NCBI GenBank assembly: GCA_012295275.1
Contig: CM022666.1
Coordinates: 4,938,867-5,002,866 of the forward strand
Reading direction: 5' to 3'
DNA from: Chrysomallon squamiferum
Taxonomy: Eukaryota; Mollusca; Gastropoda; Neomphalida; Peltospiridae
DNA length: 64,000 nt
The notes beneath the pieces were generated by a model. The model made no database searches, was not told where the DNA came from, and worked only from the letters and a program-made list of their open reading frames with translations. Shown piece after piece: positions 22,541 to 35,266 of this stretch; position 1 is the stretch's first letter, and each line of letters starts with the position of its first letter. The position numbers and the translations under genes are program-made.

Positions 22541-23459
22541 GCTTATCATATAAAGTACACAAATATGACAAATATCGAAATAATCTATGTATCGAATGTA
22601 GTGAATGTAAATAATTATAAAAGAAGGTATTCATCTAAAAGTATTCTCACCCTATAACTATTTCACCCTAAAACTTTCTTTTGTTGCATTTTATATATTT
22701 ATAAAACAGATGAGTATCAAGTTTAGTATTTCATTTTCCTTTAGATACAGTCTGTGTCAAACAAGATTAAAATGTTATTAATACCAAGATAAAGAACCAC
22801 ACACAAATAACATTATTTCAAAAAATAAAAGTAAAATAATAAATAAAACCACACACACACATACACACACTCACACACACACACTCACACACACACCGTG
22901 ATCTATTTAAGAATTTTGCCAGGAGTTGTTTTTATGATAGAAACTAGACTACGTCAAATACCTGTGATGTAAATGATATGCAGTGTTTTGTATGAGTGTC
23001 AAGTTGATGTAATAACTGGTGGCTGACAAAGCGTTCACGACCCCTGAACAGTAGCAGCGTGAATGAAGCAGACAGAGAAATGAGATCACACGTTAGATAA
23101 ACATTTCACAGACAGCGAGGTCACGTTACCTGTACATTTTTCCGTGACTTTCCAAACAGCTGTTTATAAACACTGCACGGGTACTTTTAAGTTTGTGATA
23201 TGTACATGGTTATATAACAGCAATATTTAACTTACTGTCTATGAAGTATACAAATTATCCTTCATAAAATAAAAATTAAATCATGTCACTGACTGGTGTA
23301 TAAGTGAAAAATGAGTCGAAAAATATGTTCATTAATTTTACTTGATAATAAAAAAGAAAAGAGGAAAAAAACAAAATGATAAATGCAGAAGAAGACATTT
23401 GTACTACATTTAAAGTAACAATCCAAGTAATAAAAATTATGAACAGGTGACCAGAGGCA

Positions 23460-23720
23460 AACATACTAATTAAAATGATGATGCTGATGAAAAAATTAAT
23501 AAATTAGTAGAAGCATTAGCAGCAGCACTAATATAAATAGTAGGAGTAGTAGAAAGAATAATACTAGTAATCATGATTATATAGTAATAATATAGCAGTA
23601 GTAATAATGATGAAGATGATTGTGGTAATAAAGTTAATGATAATTATGATAGTCATAATAAAATTAATAATGATGATGATGATAATAGTGATAATAAAAT
23701 TAATAATCATAATATTTACG
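23460..23720. repeat. ATG/ATA-rich trinucleotide low-complexity tract
   Basis: Imperfect GATGAT, AATAAT and AGCAGT words. Mirror and paralogous tracts are at 28,120-28,360, 48,920-49,150 and 54,280-54,500. No coding potential. Confidence 0.75.
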
Positions 23721-24014
23721 ATTCTGAAATGCTTCTAAAAAGAAAATTCTTATTGTGATAAAACAAAAAAATGCTTTAAATAGATTGTTTATTATGCAAA
23801 ATTGTACATCAAATTTTAAGTTTATATATATTTATTTTACTCTGACCATTTCAATGCATGAGTACATACTGTATAAAGAAAATCCTTTTTAACTGGATCA
23901 TCCACTTAACTTGTATTATTCATTCTAAACTAATCAGTGAACATTTAACTTTCATCAGTCAATTTATATAGAAAACCAGTAATATTTAAATATTTATTCA
24001 CTGAATACAGCGCA

Positions 24015-24212
<198 letters not shown>

Positions 24213-24528
24213 ACTTCTATACTGAGCATCAAAAAGGGATGATAGGAAGCAAGGCTGTTTTGATCTGGAGATTTAAAGAAAAAAGAAAGTTAATGTGATA
24301 ACTGGTGTCCAAGTGTTCAGTTGACAGGCCGGACTAAATTCCTCGCGACCCCTGAACTACAGTGTTACTTCTGTTCACGTGTTCGGTAAGTGATACTAAC
24401 CTATATATAATAGTACTATCACGTGACTGGAATTCTACTTATTCAACATACTAGGTAAAAATAATTAAGTTAGGTAAACGTGAATTGTGGTACATCTACA
24501 AAGTCATTTTATACACTCGTACATACTA

Positions 24529-24660
24529 TTACACAGAGTCAAACAACAATTTTATTTCTCTGTTCAGAAATTCGTTTAATGTTACAGATACAATGAAACT
24601 GATCAGTATCAAGTTTAGTACCATAAGAGAAATGGCAATGACAGCAAGAACTGATTTCAT
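24529..24660 (-). pseudogene. TNF-ligand transmembrane-exon copy, truncated (left inner)
   Basis: Begins MKSVLAVIAISLMVL-like (MKSVLAVIAIS reconstructed from the mate, with small differences), keeps the membrane span and NEFLNRE, then stops after FDSV. The stalk and the rest of the gene are missing. A conserved acceptor (TTTTACAG) lies 5'. The mate is 27,233-27,364. Confidence 0.7.
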
Positions 24661-24889
24661 TTTGTGTAACAATTTTTAATTCCTTTAGAAGTAATCTGTA
24701 AAACACGACCAAAAGAAAAAAAATGTTATTAGTAATAAATAATAACAAGATAAATACACACACACACGCACACGTACACAGACACAACACACACACACCT
24801 ATATAAAACATTATTTCAGCAATCCAAAAGTATACACTTGTACATACACACAAATATAAAAGTTTCAAACAATGGTTATAACAAATAAA

Positions 24890-25054
24890 CAGTGTTGTCA
24901 GCTGCTGCTGGTGTAGTTGCAGTGCACGTTCATGACGTTCTAAATACGCTGCCATCCAGCTCTGGTACAAAGGAAGTTTCACTGTGTTTATTTGTTCTGC
25001 ATGAGAAACAAGTCGACTGTTGATCATTTCAGCTTGGAGATCTATGAATCCGTT
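24890..25054 (-). pseudogene. Exon B copy, unidentified helical exon (left inner)
   Basis: After a CAG acceptor it encodes NGFIDLQAEMINSRLVSHAE, then QINTVKLPLYQSWMAAYLER and HERALQLHQQQLTT. The sequence is helix-prone and Gln/His-rich. Similarity to the other B copies ends at about 24,890, which is also where the inverted-repeat arm ends. Frames joining it to the downstream TM-exon copy run through intron sequence and are not a fusion protein. Confidence 0.5.
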
Positions 25055-25178
25055 CTGAAGTTTAAAAAAATATATATTCAGATACACTGTATATTCTACA
25101 TCACAGGATGTCAATTTTATAATATCATACACTGAATACATTGTATTTGGTAATACTGAATCTTTAATGTTACATCCT

Positions 25179-25378
25179 NNNNNNNNNNNNNNNNNNNNNN
25201 NNNNNNNNNNNNNNNNNNNNNNNNNNNNNNNNNNNNNNNNNNNNNNNNNNNNNNNNNNNNNNNNNNNNNNNNNNNNNNNNNNNNNNNNNNNNNNNNNNNN
25301 NNNNNNNNNNNNNNNNNNNNNNNNNNNNNNNNNNNNNNNNNNNNNNNNNNNNNNNNNNNNNNNNNNNNNNNNNNNNNN
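25179..25378. other. Assembly gap of exactly 200 N
   Basis: Two hundred N in one run, a placeholder length used by scaffolding software. It sits in the spacer between the inverted arms, so the join of the two sides is inferred, not sequenced. Confidence 0.99.
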
Positions 25379-25779
25379 TCACTACGATGTTTTGACAATC
25401 CCACACACCACTCTTTTCTTTATATGTTTTTCCTTGGGATTGGCAGTGGATGACTTACAGCGCATTCTCGAATGTGAAAAAGTTCGTGAGTGAAAAATCT
25501 CAGCATGTGATAGTAGTATTATATCAATTAGTAAAATGTATCGAACACGTGAACAGAACCAACTCTATACATTAGAGGCAACAATAACAACAACCACAAC
25601 ATCAGATTTATTTATTTATAACAATGATAATGCATTCGTAATTTCTCGATCTGTCTATTAGTAATACGGGTGACATAACTTTATCAACTTAATAACAGAA
25701 TATACTTGAGATAATAATAAATAATTTTATTTAATTTAATTTTATAAAATATATGTAATATATGGCTTTGTGTCTATAC

Positions 25780-25890
25780 AGTGTCGACAGCTCCAATATG
25801 GAAAAGAACAAAACTTTCTTACTGACTTCGTGCTAAAGAATAATAAGCTAAAATTATCTGTGAGTATTCAAAGCCTGACAAACATAAAAA
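25780..25890 (-). pseudogene. TNF-domain second-half exon fragment (spacer)
   Basis: Minus-strand relative of 5,590-5,716, with the words GCTTTGAATACTCACAGATA and GCACGAAGTCAG, frameshifted by small indels. Confidence 0.45.
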
Positions 25891-26671
25891 ATCCCTTCAC
25901 TGGTAATATCGATGAATTGAGCAAACATCTGCTATAAACTTTATTTATTTATTAATTTATTTATTTATTTATTTAATTATTTGTTGATTTGTTTCTTTAT
26001 TTTTATTTGTTTATTTGTTTCTTTATTTTTATTTGTTTATGTTACTGTATTTGTTTTATTTCATTTCATTTTATTATTATTTTTTGTTAATTAATTTATT
26101 TATTTCACTTTACTTTTTATCACTTTTTATGTATTTTACGGTATTTTACTTTATTTCTTTATTTAACTAAACAATTAATATTTCATATTTCTTTGTGTTT
26201 TAAACTGAATTTTAATTTTTCTATATTTTTCGTTTTATAAAATAAAAGCTATTACCTTGCAAATGAACCCACCTAGCTAGACATTAAAAAAAAAAAAAGG
26301 GTATTCGTGTTCATTTTCATTTTCAACAACAGTAACAACAACAACAACAACAACAAATTTATTTAATAATAATAATGGATTCAAACTTTGTAAATCCGTC
26401 TATTAGTAATTCGGCTGACGTAAGATCCATTTATAGCCCAGTTGAGGAATAAAATGAGAATTTATTTCACCTCTGAAATGTTCTTTGGAGGAAAAAACAA
26501 AGCTGTACATAGCGATAATGTATACTTATTCAAAAACACTGGCAAGTAGTCAAAGAAACCTATTAGACTATCAAACTTATTTTAAATAATATGTATGTGT
26601 GTGTGTCTGGGTATGGATGCGTATGTATGTGTGTGAGTGTGTGTGAGTGTGTGTGTGTGTGTGTGTGTAAA

Positions 26672-26757
26672 TTTCGTGGTATCAGATAGCAAGGTTTTCA
26701 TCAGGAGGATTATCTGTTCCAGTACACATCGCTGTGCTGTCATATTGGATTTCAGTG
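26672..26757 (+). other. Putative non-coding 5' exon of TNF-like gene copies
   Basis: Ends ATTGGATTTCAGTG followed by the strong donor GTGAGTATT. It lies 475 bp upstream of the TM-exon copy at 27,233, which has its own acceptor. It closely matches 44,365-44,450, which also sits upstream of a TM-exon copy. The 5' boundary is unknown. Confidence 0.4.
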
Positions 26758-27232
26758 GTGAGTATTTGTATACAGTGGTTTACTAAGCATCCGTGAAATT
26801 TGATAAATCAAACTTGGCATTTTCAAAAGAGAGACCTTTGCTTTTTTTCTTCTTTTTTTTGACATCGCATAGGTTCATCATCAATGTAAATATATCTTGG
26901 TATTATTTATTTTACTTTTTTTTTTTTTGTAAGAATATTACATAGAACTATATGTACGTGTGTATATTTTGTGTGAGTTTGTCTTGGTAATATTTATTAT
27001 TTTATTTATTGATATAACCATTGTTTGAAACTTTTATATTTGTGTGTATGTACAAGTGTATATTTTTGGATTGCTGAAATAATGTTTTATATAGGTGTGT
27101 GTGTGTTGTGTCTGTGTACGTGTGCGTGTGTGTGTGTATTTATCTTGTTATTATTTATTACTAATAACATTTTTTTTCTTTTGGTCGTGTTTTACAGATT
27201 ACTTCTAAAGGAATTAAAAATTGTTACACAAA

Positions 27233-27364
27233 ATGAAATCAGTTCTTGCTGTCATTGCCATTTCTCTTATGGTACTAAACTTGATACTGATCAGTTTCAT
27301 TGTATCTGTAACATTAAACGAATTTCTGAACAGAGAAATAAAATTGTTGTTTGACTCTGTGTAA
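27233..27364 (+). pseudogene. TNF-ligand transmembrane-exon copy, truncated (right inner)
   Basis: Acceptor TTTTACAG, then the frame MKSVLAVIAISLMVLNLILI with the membrane span, NEFLNREIKLLFDSV and stop. It lacks the Cys-rich stalk and donor. Downstream sequence switches directly to the unit containing the 27.7-kb GA repeat. Confidence 0.7.
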
Positions 27365-27681
27365 TAGTTTGTACGTGTGTATAAAATGACTTTGTAGATG
27401 TACCACAATTCACGTTTACCTAACTTAATTATTTTTACCCAGTAAGTTGAATAAGTAGAATTCTAGTCACGTGATAGTACTATTATATATCGGTTAGTAT
27501 CACTTACAGAACACGTGAACAGAAGTGACGCTGTAGTTCAGGGGTACGCGAGGAATTTAGTCCAGCCTGTCAACTGAACACTTGGACACCAATTATTACA
27601 TTAACTTTCTTTTTTCTTTAAATCTCCAGATCAAAACAGCCTTGCTTCCTAGCATCCCTTTTTGATGCTCAGTATAGAAGT

Positions 27682-27821
<140 letters not shown>

Positions 27822-29188
27822 TGCGCTGTATTCAGTGAATAAATATTTAAATATTACTGGTTTTCTATATAAATTGACTGATGAAAGTTAAATGTTCACT
27901 GATTAGTTTAGAATGAATAATACAAGTTAAGTGGATGATCCAGTTAAAAAAGGATTTTCTTTATACAGTGTGTACTCATGCATTGAAATGGTCATAGTAA
28001 TAAATATATATAAATTTGATGTACAATTTTCATAATAAGCAATCTATTTAAAGCATTTTTTTGTCTTATAACAATAAGAATTTTGTTTTTAGAAGCATTT
28101 CAGAATCGTAAAGATTATGATTATTAATTTTATTATCACTATTATCACTATCATCATTATTAATTTTATTATGACTATCATAATTATCATTAACTTTATT
28201 ACCACTATCATCTTCATCATTATTACTACTGCTATATTATTACTATATAATCATGATTACTAGTATTATTCTTTCTACTACTCCTACTATTTATATTAGT
28301 GCTGCTGCTAATGCTTCTACTAATTTATTAATTTTTTCATCAGCATCATCATTTTAATTAGTATGTTTGCCTCTGGTCACATGTTCATAATTTTTATTAC
28401 TTGGATAGTTACTTTAAATGTAGTACAAATGTCTTCTTCTGCATTTATCATTTAGTTCTTTTCCTTCTTTTCTTTTTTAAATATCAAGTAAAATTAATGA
28501 ACATATTTTTCGACTCATTTTTCACTTATACACCAGTCAGTGACATGATTTAATTTTTATTTTATGAAGGATAATTTGTGTACTTTATAGACAGTAAGTT
28601 AAATATTGCTGTTATATAACCGTGTTCATATCACATACTTAAAAGTACCCGTGCAGTGTTTATAAATAGCTGTTTGCAAAGTCCCGGAAAAATGTACAGG
28701 TAACGTGACGTCACTGTCTGTGAAATTTTTATCTAACGTGTGATATCATTTCTCTGTCTGCTTCATTCACGCTACTACTGTTCAGGGGTCGGCAACTCTT
28801 GGTCAGACACCAGTTATTACATTAACTTGACTCTCCTCCAAAACACTGCATATCATTTACATCACATGTACTTGACGTAGTCTAGTTTCTATCATAAAAA
28901 CAACTGATGGCAAAATTCTTAAATAGATCACTGTGTGAACACCTGGACACCAGTTATTACATTAACTTGGCAGTTCTCCAAAAGAACGCACATCTGCAAG
29001 TTTCCCGACTTGTGTTATACTGCATAGGGAATTTGAAATCAGATAATACAGATATTCTGAATGAACGTTTTGGTTCATTTATTTCGGATTAGACTGTTGA
29101 AGAGTAATTGAATAGATTACATGTACTTGACGTAGTCTAGATTCTAGCATAGAAAACAACTCAGGGCAACATTCTTAAATAGATCACT

Positions 29189-29193
<5 letters not shown>

Positions 29194-29244
<51 letters not shown>

Positions 29245-29255
29245 GTGCGCGCGCG
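29194..29255. repeat. (GT)n microsatellite with GC-rich tail
   Basis: GT tract running into GCGTGCGCGCGCG. The related site at about 49,942-49,980 has a short GT/GCGT version. Confidence 0.95.
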
Positions 29256-29809
29256 CGGTTGCGTGCGCTAATAATGTGTGACTTAATTGTATTTTTAATT
29301 TTGTTTGTTTATTATTGTTGTTTTCTTGGTTTTTTTTTAATTGTTGTTTTTTGAGGGTTTTTTCCACCTGAACTCTGAACGACAACAGCAATGTTAATAT
29401 TAACAACAACAAGAACTACAACAGTAACAACCAGAAATAAATGCACGTAGTTTATTTTGAACATGGTGCAACTTTTAATTTTTAATTTTGTTTACATTTT
29501 TGATTCTAAGCATGTCATCCTCTCGATAAGGTTATATTTTCTCACAGTCATTCAAAATGTGATTTTTGAAGGACAACGCGTCATCGGAAAAAAACCCAGT
29601 TTATGAGAAACTTAATTTTGTGTTTGTTTTCAATTCAATATTATTATCTTCTAAAGTGCAGCTGTCTCTAACACATAATACAAAAATCATTTCGGCAATA
29701 ATCATTTCGGTAAAAGGCAATATATATTTCTAAAAGATATGTAATTATTTTCCTATAGTCTTATTTTAATTGTTTGAAAAAGTATTCTGTTGTTTGTATA
29801 GTATCTGTT

Positions 29810-29916
<107 letters not shown>

Positions 29917-30298
29917 TTTTTATTTATTATTTTTTGAAAGAATGTTATTTATGTGTTTGTTTTTATTTTGATATTAATAACATTTTTATCATGTTTGACA
30001 CAGACTGTATCTAAAGGAAAATGAAGTACTGATCTTGATACGTATCAGTTTTATAAATACATTAAATGCAACAAAAGAAAAACAACAAAAAATAAGTTTT
30101 ATAAAGAAATAGGTAAATTCTATATAAAAATATTAAATAGTTAAGTTCATTACAAACGAAATTAAGAAAAAATATCCATATGCGTTTAATAATATTTAAA
30201 TTATGAAAAGGAGAAATTCATTATGTTGAAAAATATTTATAAATTTAAACTTGATTATAATAGACGAGTTTCAAACTGGTTATTAACATTCTTTTTAG

Positions 30299-30335
30299 AA
30301 ACTGAGTGAAAGTCACACAAAAACTGAGAAATGTG
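30299..30335 (+). pseudogene. TNF 37-nt linker exon fossil (right)
   Basis: Acceptor CTTTTTAG and donor GTAAGTT are intact around AAACTGAGTGAAAGTC and onward. It has no neighbouring TM or TNF-domain exon in order, so it is stranded. Confidence 0.55.
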
Positions 30336-31052
30336 GTAAGTTAACAGTGGTTCCAAATTTGCGATCGTTAAGTTAGGTATCGGGAGACTGAGAGAAGCTT
30401 TAGCGCGTGACTGAATGAAAAACGGACTTAAACACATGCATTGTACCCGTTTGTACCATTTATTTCGAGCAACTAACTATTAAATTTTTATTTATATAAT
30501 TTGTAAAAAAGAAAAGATCGGGAAAGCGGGATATTTTTTTTATTATATATTTATAATTTATCGAGGAATTGAGCAAAAAAGGTGAAGAAGTTTATGCATG
30601 AATTGAGGGAATATCTGCTATAAATTTTATTTATTTATTGATTTATTTAATTATTTGTTTGTTTGTTTGTTTATTTTCATTAGTTTATTTTACTGTATTT
30701 CTTTTATTTCATTTCATTTTATGACTTTTTTCTTTTAATTAATTTATTTATTTCACTTTAAAAAGATATTTGTGTTCATTTTCATTTTCAACAAAAGTAA
30801 CAACAACAACAACAACAACAAATTTATTTAATAATAATAATGTATTCAAACTTTGTGAATCCGTCTATTAGTAATTCGGCTGACGTAACATCCATTTATA
30901 GCCCAGCTGAGGAATAAAATGAGTATTTATTACTTCTCGGAACTCTTCTTGAGAGGAAAAAACAAAGCTTAACATAGTGATAATATGTTGTATTTAAAAA
31001 CACTGGCAAATATTCAAAGAATCCTATTAGAGTATCAAACATATTTTAAATA

Positions 31053-31056
<4 letters not shown>

Positions 31057-31123
<67 letters not shown>
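31057..31123. repeat. (GT)n microsatellite
   Basis: About 33 GT units. Mate of the (CA)40 tract at 16,511-16,590. Confidence 0.97.
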
Positions 31124-31126
<3 letters not shown>

Positions 31127-31255
31127 TTAACAAATTTAATTGAAAAAAATGTATAATCTCTATTTATATGGACGAAAATAACTAACTAGCAACAACAACA
31201 ACAACAACAGTAATAAATAAACAAATAAATAAATGAATCAGTCAATAAATCAATA

Positions 31256-31290
<35 letters not shown>

Positions 31291-31477
31291 TAATAATAAT
31301 AATAATTAATTAATTAATTATAATAACGGTTATTATGATGGTTTTAAGCGTAAGATGGTGAATCTAAGCTGCTCAACTTCAACAGAATAGAGTTGAGATA
31401 ATAATAAACATTTTTATTTAATTGAACAATTTTTTTATATTTGTAAATTGTATGTAATATATTTGTATGAGTTTATA

Positions 31478-31595
31478 GAGTGTCACAGCTTTTCAGGTAG
31501 TCAACACCAACGTAGGAAGCAACACAAAGTTTTTGGTATCCTCGTACTAAAGAATAATATGCTAAAATTATCTGTGAGTATTCAAAGCCTGACAA
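31478..31595 (-). pseudogene. TNF-domain second-half exon fragment (right inner)
   Basis: Minus-strand mate of the fragment at 16,085-16,205, with small deletions. Confidence 0.5.
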
Positions 31596-31934
31596 ACATA
31601 AAAAAGAAACCCTTCACTGGTAATATCTATTAAACAAAAGTATGAACACATGCATAATCTAATAAGAAAGCATATATATGTATACACCCTTTATTGTACA
31701 CTAGAACACAACAAACACAAGACACCTTTAAAACTGTAATCAGTATAGCAGTAAACAATAATATAGATGGATAGAATAATTGTAATCGATCACAACAATC
31801 ACATACGGGTTTAATACAGAAGAGCAAACATATACATAACTAGTTACAATTTTTAATTATGAAATACATTAGCAATGAAGGATACATTAAACACATTTTG
31901 TTAATGTTCTTTGATTTCAGTGTTGATGGTTTAG

Positions 31935-32126
31935 TCTGATGTTCCACTCGATATCACGAAGAAATTCTGTCGCAGCATACACGAACCCTTCATAACAGAT
32001 TTTGATATCACCCTTATTGCTATGAATAACTTCCTTATTAAACATACTTCTGACACTAGAGTAAGCTGGAGAATATATAGTGAAACACATTTTAACATGG
32101 AACATTTTATAAATCATTTACTATAG
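31935..32126 (+). CDS. Module A open exon, 63 codons, unidentified
   Basis: A stop codon precedes the frame, so no ATG start is implied; it would be an internal or terminal exon. It reads SDVPLDITKKFCRSIHEPF, then ITDFDITLIAMNNFLIKHTS and RVSWRIYSETHFNMEHFINH. The part MNNFxIKHTS...WRIYSETHF resembles the spacing of the first strands of a TNF homology domain (compare YYFIYSNVLF), which is a weak analogy. Four copies exist; only the left one is broken. Confidence 0.35.
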   Translation, partial: SDVPLDITKKFCRSIHEPFITDFDITLIAMNNFLIKHTSDTRVSWRIYSETHFNMEHFINHLL

Positions 32127-32139
32127 GAAGCTCTTAGTT

Positions 32140-32340
32140 TAAATCTATTCTAATCAGTAAGCTGGACCCAAGCATCACCCCTGCACAATATGAAGACTCT
32201 TTCTTTAATCCTGCCTAATTAATAAGTGTAACAAGTCACCACCCCTGCACAATATGAAGACTCTTTCTTTAATCTAACCTAATTGACCTAATCAGTAAGC
32301 TTAACAATTACCCCATGTAGACTATGAAGCCACATTCAAT
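32140..32340. repeat. ~80-bp tandem duplication after module A
   Basis: Two direct copies of CACCCCTGCACAATATGAAG and flanks, then CCCCATGTAGACTATGA. The same arrangement follows module A at 58,150-58,350 and 63,605-63,810. Confidence 0.65.
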
Positions 32341-32464
32341 ACTCTATAAATTCATATATTTTTTTAATATAAAAATTGTGACTTTTTTAGTTTGCAAGCA
32401 GAAGATTCTTCAGTCACAGGGGGATATTTCTGAGACATTTTATATTCCTGGCCCTCTAATAATG

Positions 32465-32890
32465 GATGACTTCAATTTTTTACTTATTTATTTACTTATT
32501 TATTTATTTATTTATGGTTTGTTTCTTTGTTTGTTTATTTTTATTTTACTCTATTTATTTTACCTTATTTTATCTTACTATAATTTTATTTCATTTATTT
32601 TATTGTTTTAATTAATTAATTTATTTTTATATATGTTATTGTATTTATTTATTTATTTCACTTTACTTTCATCATTTTGTATTTATATTTTATTTTTTTT
32701 TACTTTTTTATTTTTTATTGATTAAATTTTAATTCACCATATTTTCATTTATTTATTCATTTTACTTTACCCGTTACAATTTCTTATTCTTATTTATTTT
32801 AATTCAAAAAATTATTTTCATTTATTTTCATTTATTTTATTGTATTTTATTTTTTTTATTTTTTTATTTTTTTTTTTATTTTTTTATTCG
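32465..32890. repeat. TTTAT-rich low-complexity tract (right)
   Basis: Mirror of 14,610-14,900, about 130 bp longer. No coding signal. Confidence 0.8.
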
Positions 32891-32894
32891 GCAG

Positions 32895-33245
32895 ACTGAA
32901 TCAACAGTCATGATACAAGCAACATTTACAAACAGAAGATTCTTCTGTCACAGGCAGATATTTCAGAGACATTTTATATTCCTGGCCCTGTCATAATAAA
33001 TGGATGACTACACTTATTTATCCCGATTACGTGTAAGATGACAAATCCGGGCTGGAACTTTCCTCTGTGTGATACACAGACTACATGTTCTCCTTTTGTT
33101 GTTTATGGTTTAGTTGAAACAGGACTAGAAGTTACGCTGTACTCTTTATTTAACAATAACGACAAAAGCAGTCGTAATAATAATAACATACACAACAACA
33201 ACAACTATTACTATTATAACAATAACAACTATTGTATGTAATTTA
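32895..33245 (+). repeat. Interspersed repeat with two conserved open frames (right)
   Basis: TESTVMIQATFTNRRFFCH frame after TTCGGCAG, then MTNPGWNFPLCDTQT frame; mate of 14,252-14,610. Confidence 0.45.
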
Positions 33246-33479
33246 TTTACGAACAATATGCATAAACTATAAATTTAATAGCTTTGCTCATTTTATTACG
33301 TTGACTACGAAATATATAGCAAATAATTAAATACGACAGAAGGGAAAACAAATTAACCAATAAATTCAAAGAAAGCAGACGACACTTCCTCTTAGCCAAT
33401 CAAAATACATCGCGTGAGCAGGTAGAGAATACGATACGATCTTTTTCTTCAAGTATAAAAATCAACGACGCCTGCCAGA

Positions 33480-33690
33480 GACCTGTGAGAAAGCCAGCCC
33501 GCCGAAGACGTGTTTCACAACAGCTTACTCTGATCAGCACGTTAATTTTATTTCATTCGTTAATTCAGTCAGAGACCTGTGAGATAGCGTGCCCGTCGTA
33601 CACGTGCTTCACAACAGCTTACTCTGAATAGCACGTTATTTTGTTTTCCACTTCACGGCAGAGAGAGCGTACTTGGCGCTGAAGTGCCTG
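33480..33690. repeat. ~105-bp direct repeats related to the LTR 5' end (right)
   Basis: Two tandem units with GACCTGTGAGA, CACGTGCTTCACAACAGC-like words and AGCACGTTA. Mate of 13,860-14,110. Confidence 0.6.
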
Positions 33691-34199
33691 ATTTCATCAT
33701 TTAGGTATGTAAAATGTTTCACTTATTTCATAGGTTATATATATTTATATAAAACAATAATTTCACTTAATTCATAGGTTATATTTAATTATATAAAATT
33801 ATAATTTCACTTATTTCATAGGTTATATATATTTATATAAAACAATAATTTCACTTATTTCATAGGTTATATTTAATTATATAAAATTATAATTTCACTT
33901 ACAATTTCACTATTTCATTTGTATAATATTATGTGATATTACACCAACTTGAAAAAACTGAATATCGCGGTTAAGAAAGTCACGGAATTCAAATTTGTTA
34001 CTTCAGTCAGAGCTCCGCTCCTTTTATTTTTTTTTTTTTTTTTTTTTTTAAGCGATGAATTCAGATTGCGTAACTTTAATTATTACTACAATCACATCCG
34101 CTCCTTTTATTGTTTCCGCTAATTTTTCAACTCCATGGCGTTGTTATAAAAAGAGCTGCATTTTTGTAATGCAGATCGTTTAAAACAATAAAAAGACCA

Positions 34200-34540
34200 T
34201 TGGCAAAAAAAAAAAAAAAAGGTTTGGACCACGTGGACCAGAAGGAAGCAGCCAAAAAGAAACAACGACAGCAGCCAAGAGCAGAACAACCAGGACGGCA
34301 AACAACACGGACCCGGTGATGGCTGAGAGATTGTGCCGGACATCACGGGGGGCGAATTGCGGCTGCGAAAGATCGGTACCGACTCGTCACGATCCGATAT
34401 GATGGACACTCCCTTGTGTCCTGCAATCGTGGCGAGAATCCATTCTTTTCCCTACCCAAAACTCTTTTCTGCGACGGACGCGCCCGCTGACCTGTCAGAA
34501 GGCGTGCCCGTCGCAGACGTGCTTCACAATAGCTAGCTCT
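34200..34540 (+). mobile_element. GC-rich retroelement-like block (right)
   Basis: Two basic or polar frames, GLDHVDQKEAAKKKQRQQPR and PDITGGELRLRKIGTDSSR, in unusually GC-rich DNA just before a partial LTR start at about 34,492. Mate of 13,060-13,400. The tandem copy at 36.0-37.8 kb lacks this block. Confidence 0.45.
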
Positions 34541-34592
34541 GATTAGCACGTTAATATTTTTTCGTACGTTCGTTCGGTAATTAAAGTACTGC

Positions 34593-35078
34593 TGACGTGT
34601 CAGAAAGCGTGCCTGTCGTAGACGTGCTTGCTCTGATTACCACGTTAATTTGATTCAAGGTTTCAGGTTCAAAGGTAATTAAAGAGAGACGTAAGCGAAG
34701 AAAACAGTCAAGACGAAATATCAGTCAGGCGGGGAAACCAATATTTTGTCTTCTTTCCCCGTATGACCGTACTCGTATCATTAATAAAAATTACTTAAAC
34801 GTATGTTTTATGATTGTTTAATGTATTATTATCAAGTCACCTGTATATCATAATGAAATAATTAACGTGAATCGTAACTACTGTTGTGTTTATTTCTCTA
34901 GTGAGTAGATAGACTTATTGATTTATATAGATTGCTGTCAATTTAGCGTTTATATTCTTTGTTAGGTGGCCAGTAAAACACATTGTTACCCTAGACTGAG
35001 TCATAATAAAACATACAAGGTGTTTAAAGATGTGAGCCACGTGACAGCAACATAAAAGTTGGGGCTCTCGTCCGGGAT
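34593..35078 (+). mobile_element. LTR plus primer-binding site, outer right copy
   Basis: LTR-like 467 bp starting TGACGTGTCAG, then the tRNA-Pro-like site TGGGGCTCTCGTCCGGGAT at 35,060-35,078. It is the same length as the copy at 36,913-37,379. Confidence 0.6.
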
Positions 35079-35266
35079 TTTTCAAATAATTAATTTTGGG
35101 GTTCGTTTTCTAAAATTCTTATGGAATTATTTCTTTAGATGTATTGAGTATTTTCTCAGTTTAATGACAGCTAATTTATGTGTATATCCACTTGAGAAAA
35201 TACAACACAACAAAATAATAACGATATTAAAATAAATAAGTCAAAACTGAGAAATTATTATGGATT

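Larger units (their letters stand above)
25379..27009. other. Spacer right of the gap, patchwork of repeats
   Basis: 25,500-25,690 matches 42,130-42,340. 25,780-25,890 is a minus-strand TNF second-half fragment. 25,900-26,660 matches 30,575-31,070 and 56,230-56,900. 26,660-26,757 is a putative 5' exon with donor. At 25,430-25,490 a short frame AVDDLQRILECEKVRE ends at a stop; I cannot name it. Confidence 0.6.

Noticed and set aside
24539-25141. A single 200-residue protein combining exon B and the TM-exon
   Set aside because: The frame runs through intron-type GT-rich and TTTTACAG acceptor sequence and is not in the TM exon's coding frame.
25117-25493. Frames across the N gap
   Set aside because: Made of unknown bases; no support.
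29161-29412. Thr-His repeat frame (also 49,889 and 60,354)
   Set aside because: Antisense of GT microsatellite and flank.
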